A stretch of 63,444 nucleotides of DNA from RUG11462 sp045539315 (lineage in GTDB: Bacteria > Bacillota > Clostridia > Oscillospirales > Acutalibacteraceae). Under the pieces are notes generated by a model. The model was not told where the DNA came from and did not search any database. It saw only the letters and a list, made by a program, of their open reading frames with translations. Position numbers and translations under genes: made by a program. Location of the stretch: NCBI GenBank assembly GCA_045539315.1, contig JAZQFC010000001.1, forward strand, positions 1-63,444, written 5' to 3'. Below, piece by piece: positions 58,974 through 63,444 of the stretch (its first letter is position 1; each line of letters begins with the position of its first letter).

Positions 58974-60533
58974 TTATTCTCCTGTGCGAGCCGCTTCAAA
59001 ATCTTCTAAAATTTCTTTTGATGGTGCTTTTGTTAATAATGAAACAACTACAATGCAAATACATGAGAAAATAAATGCAGGTAATAATTCATAAATTGCG
59101 AAAACGCCACCGAGTTTGCTGATAACCAATTTCCAAAGGAATACCATTCCTGCGCCACCTAACATACCTGCAATAGCGCCGGCTTTGTTGGTGCGTTTCC
59201 AGAATAATGAGAAGAGCATTAGTGGTCCAAATGTAGCACCAAAACCTGCCCATGCGAATGATACAATTTGGAAGATCACACTATCTTCATCCAAAGCGAT
59301 AACAACGCCGATTAATGCCAAAACCAAAAGTGTAATACGAGAAACTATCATAACTTGTTTGTCATTAGCGTTTTTCTTGAAAATGCCTTGGAAAATATTT
59401 TTTGAAAAAGCAGAAGCCGCAATTAACAAATAAGAGTCAGATGAACTAATTGTTGCCGCTAAAATACCTGCCATTACAAATCCTGCTAAAATTGCAGGTA
59501 ATGATTTTGTTGCAAGAGTGATAAAGATTTGTTCTGAAGCAGATTTTGTAAGAAGTTCTGTAGGGAAGAGTTGACGACCAACAATACCTATAAACACTGC
59601 AACTGCGAGTGAAATCACAACCCAAACTGTTGCAATACGGCGAGAGCGTTTTAACTCTTCTTCTTTTCTAATCGCCATAAATCTTAATAATACTTGTGGC
59701 ATACCAAAGTAACCAAGACCCCAAGCCATCATAGAACAAATAGTTAAAATGCCATATTCTGATGCTGCGCCAAACACAGGTTTGCCTGCTTCAACAAGTT
59801 GTTGACCATTAGCGTCAAGGCTAGGAGTAGCCAAGCCAAAGAACTCTAAAAAGCCAGGAATTTCTTGCGCGTTCTCAATAACTGCGCCAAGGCCACCTGC
59901 TTTAATAGTGCTAATAATAACAATAACAGTGAGCGCTATAATCATTACAATTGCTTGCATAAAGTCAGAAACACTTTCTGCCAAGAAACCACCTAATAAT
60001 GTGTAAACCAAAACGAAAACTGCGCCGAGAACCATCATTGAAACATAAGGTGTGCCAAACAATGTTGAGAACAATTTACCGCATGTAACAAAACAACTAG
60101 AAGCATAAACTGTAAAGAAAATCAAAATGAATGCACTTGAAATAAACAAAATTGTTTTCTTGTTTTCTCTAAATCTGTTTGAGAAAAATTCAGGCAATGT
60201 GATAGAGTTGTTTGCTCTTACACTATATCTTCTTAATCTTTTTGAAACGATTAACCAGTTTATATATGTACCCACTGCAAGACCAAGCGCTGTCCAAGTT
60301 GCGTCTGCAAGACCACACCAATAAGCAACACCAGGAAGGCCCATCAAAAGCCAACCACTCATATCAGAAGCCTCTGCGCTCATTGCAGTAACCCAAGGGC
60401 CGAGCGAACGACCACCAAGGAAGTATTCCTCTGAATTTTTATTTGCTCTTTTTGCGTAAATTACGCCGATTCCAATTACTATTGCCATATAAACGACCAT
60501 AGCAATTAAATACTGAATCGCACTTTTATCCAT
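58974..60533 (-). CDS. putP: Sodium/proline symporter
   Basis: The 519-residue protein is of the sodium:solute symporter family with about 13 helices. It matches PutP: NSEEYFLGGRSLGPWVTAMSAEASDMSGWLLMGLPG near the start, MMAWGLGYFGMPQVLLRFMAIRKEEELKRSRRIA and a C-terminal WAGFGATFGPLMLFSLFWKR. The Na+ site residues in the first helix break (SAEASDMSGW) are present. It probably imports proline with Na+. Single gene with its own promoter; the plus-strand neighbours are convergent. Confidence 0.93.
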   Translation of the reverse strand: MDKSAIQYLIAMVVYMAIVIGIGVIYAKRANKNSEEYFLGGRSLGPWVTAMSAEASDMSGWLLMGLPGVAYWCGLADATWTALGLAVGTYINWLIVSKRLRRYSVRANNSITLPEFFSNRFRENKKTILFISSAFILIFFTVYASSCFVTCGKLFSTLFGTPYVSMMVLGAVFVLVYTLLGGFLAESVSDFMQAIVMIIALTVIVIISTIKAGGLGAVIENAQEIPGFLEFFGLATPSLDANGQQLVEAGKPVFGAASEYGILTICSMMAWGLGYFGMPQVLLRFMAIRKEEELKRSRRIATVWVVISLAVAVFIGIVGRQLFPTELLTKSASEQIFITLATKSLPAILAGFVMAGILAATISSSDSYLLIAASAFSKNIFQGIFKKNANDKQVMIVSRITLLVLALIGVVIALDEDSVIFQIVSFAWAGFGATFGPLMLFSLFWKRTNKAGAIAGMLGGAGMVFLWKLVISKLGGVFAIYELLPAFIFSCICIVVVSLLTKAPSKEILEDFEAARTGE

Positions 60534-60569
60534 AATTAATTTACCTCTCTTTAAAAATTAATTACTTCC

Positions 60570-60598
60570 ATAATAACAGAAAACTCCTTGCTTTGCAA
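60570..60598 (-). promoter_or_regulatory. Promoter of putP
   Basis: On the minus strand TTGCAA (60593-60598), 17 nt, TATTAT (60570-60575) with TGT before the -10. Confidence 0.65.
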
Positions 60599-60650
60599 CA
60601 AAAATCTAAAATATGTTAAAATTTTTATTAAAATAGTGCAAATTTAACTT

Positions 60651-60707
60651 GCTCCACCCGTCATTTTAAAAAGGTCGTCAAGGATGCCGACCCCTACGAA
60701 TGTATAT
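60651..60707. repeat. Partial GTAGGG-family repeat
   Basis: GCTCCACCCGTCATTTTAAA followed by AAGGTCG...GCCGACCCCTACGAATGTAT corresponds to the right two thirds of 3590-3645. The left end is missing. Confidence 0.75.
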
Positions 60708-60742
60708 AGGTTTATCGCGAGGTCTTGAATCATTCACATCAA

Positions 60743-60768
60743 AAAAGGCTTCCCTTTGGAAGCCTTTT
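60743..60768 (-). terminator. Terminator of the LuxR-type gene
   Basis: AAAAGGCTTCC / GGAAGCCTTTT lies directly after the stop at 60771. Confidence 0.85.
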
Positions 60769-60770
60769 CT

Positions 60771-61808
60771 TTATATTTGTTTACTAATTTCAACAAGTTC
60801 TTTTTTAGAAGAAACACCGAGTTTGCTATAAATATTTTTATTATGAAACTTCAAAGTGTTTTCCTTAATATTAAAAATCGCCAAAATTTCTTTTGTTGTT
60901 GTGCGTTTAATATGCTCGTTATAAATCGCTTTTTCTGTTGGGGTTAACTTTTCAAGCCCTGAAACAAAAAACTCTATTTGCTCTTTATTAACATTAGAAA
61001 TTATTGCAGGTTTTTTCTGCTCGATATTCGCACCGGTTTCATCAACAATTGTTTTGAGCCTTTGGTTTTCTTCTATAATATAATGTAGCGCAAGCAAAAA
61101 CAACTCGCTAATAATATATGAAATTGATAAAAATTCAAACTGGAAGTTTGAAATCTGCTCAAAAAACCAAACGCCGATATTAACAAAAGTAGCAAGAACT
61201 AAAATTATACAATGAGCAGGGGTAACTACTGCTTTTTTAACAAACGCATAAATCGTTGTTGCAATAATTGTTACAAAATAGCCGAGCAAATAAACTGTAT
61301 AAACTAAATGCAAAGGACCATAAACTTTATCAAGTGTAGTAACGCCGTTTATAATCTCGAGCGAAACTTCCTTATAATAAAGCCCACAAACTCCTGGTGT
61401 TGACGCTATTAAAAACATAATAATGCTTAAAGCAACCAAAACCACAGGCAACCATTTTTTATATTCTACTTTTGCAACACCTAAAAGTATCATAAATATA
61501 GAGAACGGCAAAAATGCCGAGCCTAGATATGAAACGCTATTTGCAAAAAGCGCCTGACCTAAAGTGGTGGAAATTGATAGCATAAAATACCCTGTGTTTA
61601 CCACAAAAACTGCCGAAAGCAAAAGCACAAACCATTTATCTTTTTTCTTTACAAAAAAGAGATAGGAAATCAGCGGAATTAATGAAAGTATCGCAATAAC
61701 ACAATATACCACAGATAAACTTATCGCCTTATTTGAAGTTGTTTCGCACCCACTTAAGCACAAAATATTAGCAACTAAAAACATTAGTGCAAACAATGTC
61801 TTTTTCAT
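60771..61808 (-). CDS. Seven-helix membrane protein with C-terminal LuxR-type DNA-binding domain
   Basis: The 345-residue protein starts with a lipoprotein-like signal (lipobox LSGC, Cys21). Seven membrane helices follow (about 30-53, 58-79, 93-112, 118-136, 165-190, 199-218, 222-244), like the N-terminal 7TM sensor of some histidine kinases. A linker (about 250-285) leads to a LuxR/GerE helix-turn-helix (about 287-345): LTPTEKAIYNEHIKRTTTKEILAIFNIKENTLKFHNKNIYSKLGV. It would be a one-component, membrane-held regulator. It is divergent from the secreted FN3 protein; the shared region has a palindrome and direct repeats that could be its sites. The signal sensed is unknown. Confidence 0.82.
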   Translation of the reverse strand: MKKTLFALMFLVANILCLSGCETTSNKAISLSVVYCVIAILSLIPLISYLFFVKKKDKWFVLLLSAVFVVNTGYFMLSISTTLGQALFANSVSYLGSAFLPFSIFMILLGVAKVEYKKWLPVVLVALSIIMFLIASTPGVCGLYYKEVSLEIINGVTTLDKVYGPLHLVYTVYLLGYFVTIIATTIYAFVKKAVVTPAHCIILVLATFVNIGVWFFEQISNFQFEFLSISYIISELFLLALHYIIEENQRLKTIVDETGANIEQKKPAIISNVNKEQIEFFVSGLEKLTPTEKAIYNEHIKRTTTKEILAIFNIKENTLKFHNKNIYSKLGVSSKKELVEISKQI

Positions 61809-61838
61809 TTGTTTCTCCCTAAACCAAGCATAAAGTTG

Positions 61839-61850
61839 TTGTAATTACAA
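61839..61850. promoter_or_regulatory. Palindrome at the LuxR-type gene start of transcription
   Basis: TTGTAATTACAA is a perfect 12-bp palindrome just downstream of the -10 box, covering the likely transcription start, so it may be an autoregulatory site. Confidence 0.5.
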
Positions 61851-61854
61851 AGAC

Positions 61855-61884
61855 ATTATACCACACCAATTCGATAATCGTCAA
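61855..61884 (-). promoter_or_regulatory. Promoter of the LuxR-type gene
   Basis: On the minus strand TTGACG (61879-61884), 18 nt, TATAAT (61855-61860). Confidence 0.72.
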
Positions 61885-61931
61885 GAAATTAAGTGCTTTG
61901 TTGAAACTTTTTTGCAAAACAACTACCTTTT

Positions 61932-61986
61932 TCCCACCCATTTTCCCACACTTTTTTAAAAAAATATATAAAATCCCACACTTTTT
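61932..61986. promoter_or_regulatory. Direct repeats TCCCACACTTTTT upstream of the secreted FN3 gene
   Basis: Copies at 61944-61956 and 61974-61986 are identical and exactly 30 nt apart. A weaker copy (TCCCACCCATTTT) starts at 61932. They end about 33 nt before a TATAAT at 62020-62025, which has no good -35: a pattern typical of activator-dependent promoters. Confidence 0.5.
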
Positions 61987-62073
61987 GGGTGGCGACATAT
62001 ATTCTATTAAGTTGTAAAATATAATCAGTAAAGCAAGTTCTTTACGAGTATATTTATTAAGGAGAAATATATT

Positions 62074-63405
62074 ATGAAAATTAAAAGAATCTTATCCATC
62101 ATTTTATGCTTGATTTTAGCAATGTCTTTTGTTGTTGCTGTGCCAGCAAGCGCCCAGGTTTATTCTATTCTCGAATTTACCGGTCTTGAGTTGCCTGTGC
62201 CTGGTAATTGCCCTGATTACACAATAAATTCATTAAACGATGATTATGATGTAATGAATTTTGCAGGTCAAGATATGATTATTTGGACAGATGAAGACGA
62301 AAGTAATGAAATGCGTTATAATGAAGAGTTTGTAGCTGGTCATGATTACAGAGTAAGAATCTATCTTGAACCAACAAATGCCGAAACAGAACTTATCCCT
62401 GACGCAAAATTCTTTATGGATAATTCTGGTCTTGGTTGGTATCTTTACGAAGATTCAAACGGACTTTATGCTCAAAAATATTTTGATACTTGTGGCGAAA
62501 TTAAAAACGCTTGTCTTTATATTGATAAACCATCAATTGGCGCAAAACCTGATTTCACACTCACTCATGACAACAGATTTGTTGCCGAAGGTAATATAAG
62601 CCCTGTTAAAAACGGCGTTTCTTGGTATGATGTTACAAACGACAAATATTTGATTTCAGGAACTGATGCCGTTTTTAAAGCAGACTGCGCTTATATGGTT
62701 ACTTTCAATTTAAGAAGTTATGAAAGCGAATTTGTTGCCGGCGGTCAAATTACAGTTAACGAATTTGATAGCATGGTTGAAATTTTAGGCAATGGTTTTG
62801 CTACTGTTAAGTTCCTTTTTGCTCCAATGGAACACAAATGCGCGCCTACATTTGTTAAACCAGAGCCACCTAAATGTGAAGAATACGGTCATATTGGATA
62901 TTATGAATGTGAATGTGGCAAAATTTACTGGGACAAAGAAGCAAATGAACCAGCAAACGAAGATGAAATTACACTAGAGCCAACAGGTCACGCAAATGTT
63001 ATTGTTAAAGGCAAAGGCGCAACTTATTTTGCAACAGGTCTTACTGACGGTGAAAAATGCCAAATTTGTGGTAAATGGTCTAAAGAGCAAGAAACAATTG
63101 CAAAGAAAAAATTAGCACAAGTTTTAAGCCTTAAAGTTAAATCTTCTAAAAAGAGCACCGCTACTGTTACTTGGAAAAAGGTTAAAGACGCAAGTGGTTA
63201 TATTGTTGAATATTCTACTTCAAAGAAATTCACAAAGAAAACTACTAAAAAAGCAACAGTTAAAAAAGGCGCAACAATTAAAACTACACTTAAAAAGCTT
63301 AAGAGTGGTAAAAAATATTATGTAAGAGTTAAGGCTTACAAAACTTATAAAGGCAAAACAGTTTACGGCAAATTAAGTAAAGTTGTAAACGCAAAAATAA
63401 AATAA
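62074..63405 (+). CDS. Secreted protein with Cys-rich region and Lys-rich FN3 module
   Basis: The 443-residue protein has a signal peptide (about 1-28, ending ASAQ) and a beta-rich region (about 30-250) containing two strand-pair repeats. One covers about 35-160, the other about 165-255; both have a D..F..G..Y.V...L pattern. A 60-residue region with paired Cys (YECECGKIYWD, EKCQICGKW), like bacterial surface Cys-pair repeats, follows. The C-terminus is one basic FN3 domain (about 345-443), very similar in Lys content and end (YVRVKAYKTYKGKTVYGKLSKVV) to that at 3887. The function is probably cell surface binding; no enzyme motif was seen. AAGGAGAA is upstream. Confidence 0.78.
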   Translation: MKIKRILSIILCLILAMSFVVAVPASAQVYSILEFTGLELPVPGNCPDYTINSLNDDYDVMNFAGQDMIIWTDEDESNEMRYNEEFVAGHDYRVRIYLEPTNAETELIPDAKFFMDNSGLGWYLYEDSNGLYAQKYFDTCGEIKNACLYIDKPSIGAKPDFTLTHDNRFVAEGNISPVKNGVSWYDVTNDKYLISGTDAVFKADCAYMVTFNLRSYESEFVAGGQITVNEFDSMVEILGNGFATVKFLFAPMEHKCAPTFVKPEPPKCEEYGHIGYYECECGKIYWDKEANEPANEDEITLEPTGHANVIVKGKGATYFATGLTDGEKCQICGKWSKEQETIAKKKLAQVLSLKVKSSKKSTATVTWKKVKDASGYIVEYSTSKKFTKKTTKKATVKKGATIKTTLKKLKSGKKYYVRVKAYKTYKGKTVYGKLSKVVNAKIK

Positions 63406-63414
63406 TTCTACATC

Positions 63415-63444
63415 AAAAAAGAGTGGCTTTTAGCCACTCTTTTT
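63415..63444 (+). terminator. Terminator of the secreted FN3 gene
   Basis: AAAAAAGAGTGGC / GCCACTCTTTTT, the same stem sequence as at 13371-13402, reaching the window end. Confidence 0.88.

Noticed and set aside
1..63444. rRNA or tRNA genes and standard riboswitches
   Set aside because: No CCA-ended cloverleaf, conserved 16S/23S block or known riboswitch core was recognised in the intergenic regions by eye.

Overview
The window looks like the chromosome of a low-GC, Gram-positive, anaerobic, spore-forming Clostridia member, probably a gut Oscillospirales/Ruminococcus-like lineage. This is inferred from gene content and not from any marker search. Pointers are a YpeB-type spore cortex protein, a FeoAB ferrous iron system with its Cys-rich partner, ferredoxin-linked thioredoxin chemistry, a teichoic-acid-type polymerase, Lys-rich fibronectin-type secreted proteins, a cohesin-like protein with Thr-rich linkers, and a GH5 glycanase. 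Many promoters are TTGnnn-17-TATAAT with an extended -10 (TGn). No rRNA, tRNA, CRISPR array, prophage or insertion sequence was seen.

Layout. 0-3.5 kb: a DASS-type carboxylate transporter, then a four-gene redox operon (CcdA, TlpA-like, a very short ferredoxin:thioredoxin reductase catalytic domain, thioredoxin). 3.9-6.8 kb: a secreted cohesin/FN3 protein and a 3D-domain cell wall hydrolase. 7.4-11.8 kb: glycogen phosphorylase and a GH13 enzyme. 12-13.4 kb: small accessory genes (RHH regulator, zinc-binding lipoprotein, orphan ABC ATPase). 13.4-16.8 kb: feoA-feoB-feoX and nadE. 16.9-28.5 kb: a seven-gene minus-strand locus with two complete sugar-ABC permease pairs, one very large binding protein, an NHL/TPR/Yip1-like membrane protein and a TIM-barrel-like lipoprotein, but no ATPase. 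29-32 kb: a TetR-like regulator and an amino-acid ABC transporter. 32-36 kb: GH5 enzyme and a partner sharing its C-terminal module. 36-44 kb: rpoC, rpoB and divergent rpmB. 44-46 kb: a small accessory block (zinc-ribbon membrane protein, XRE regulator with a two-site operator, triple zinc-ribbon protein), with a perfect 57-bp repeat at each side of the last two genes. 46-49 kb: galE, a sugar nucleotidyltransferase and yebC. 49-54 kb: MoxR-DUF58-transglutaminase operon. 54-63.4 kb: ypeB, DUF1015, glycerophosphotransferase-like, DprA-like, putP, a membrane-anchored LuxR-type regulator and a secreted FN3 protein.

How it fits together. The GH5 enzyme, the large sugar-uptake locus, glycogen phosphorylase and the GH13 enzyme form a polysaccharide uptake and storage theme. 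The redox operon probably carries reducing power from ferredoxin through thioredoxin and CcdA to an extracytoplasmic TlpA protein. Intergenic regions are unusually rich in dispersed hairpin repeats of at least four families, mostly next to terminators, and the 5' leader of yebC is largely a tandem array of small hairpins.

The best candidates for something not yet described are the ATPase-less dual-permease sugar locus, the XRE/zinc-ribbon block and the membrane-tethered LuxR regulator. All functions are read from sequence by eye; no database search was run.
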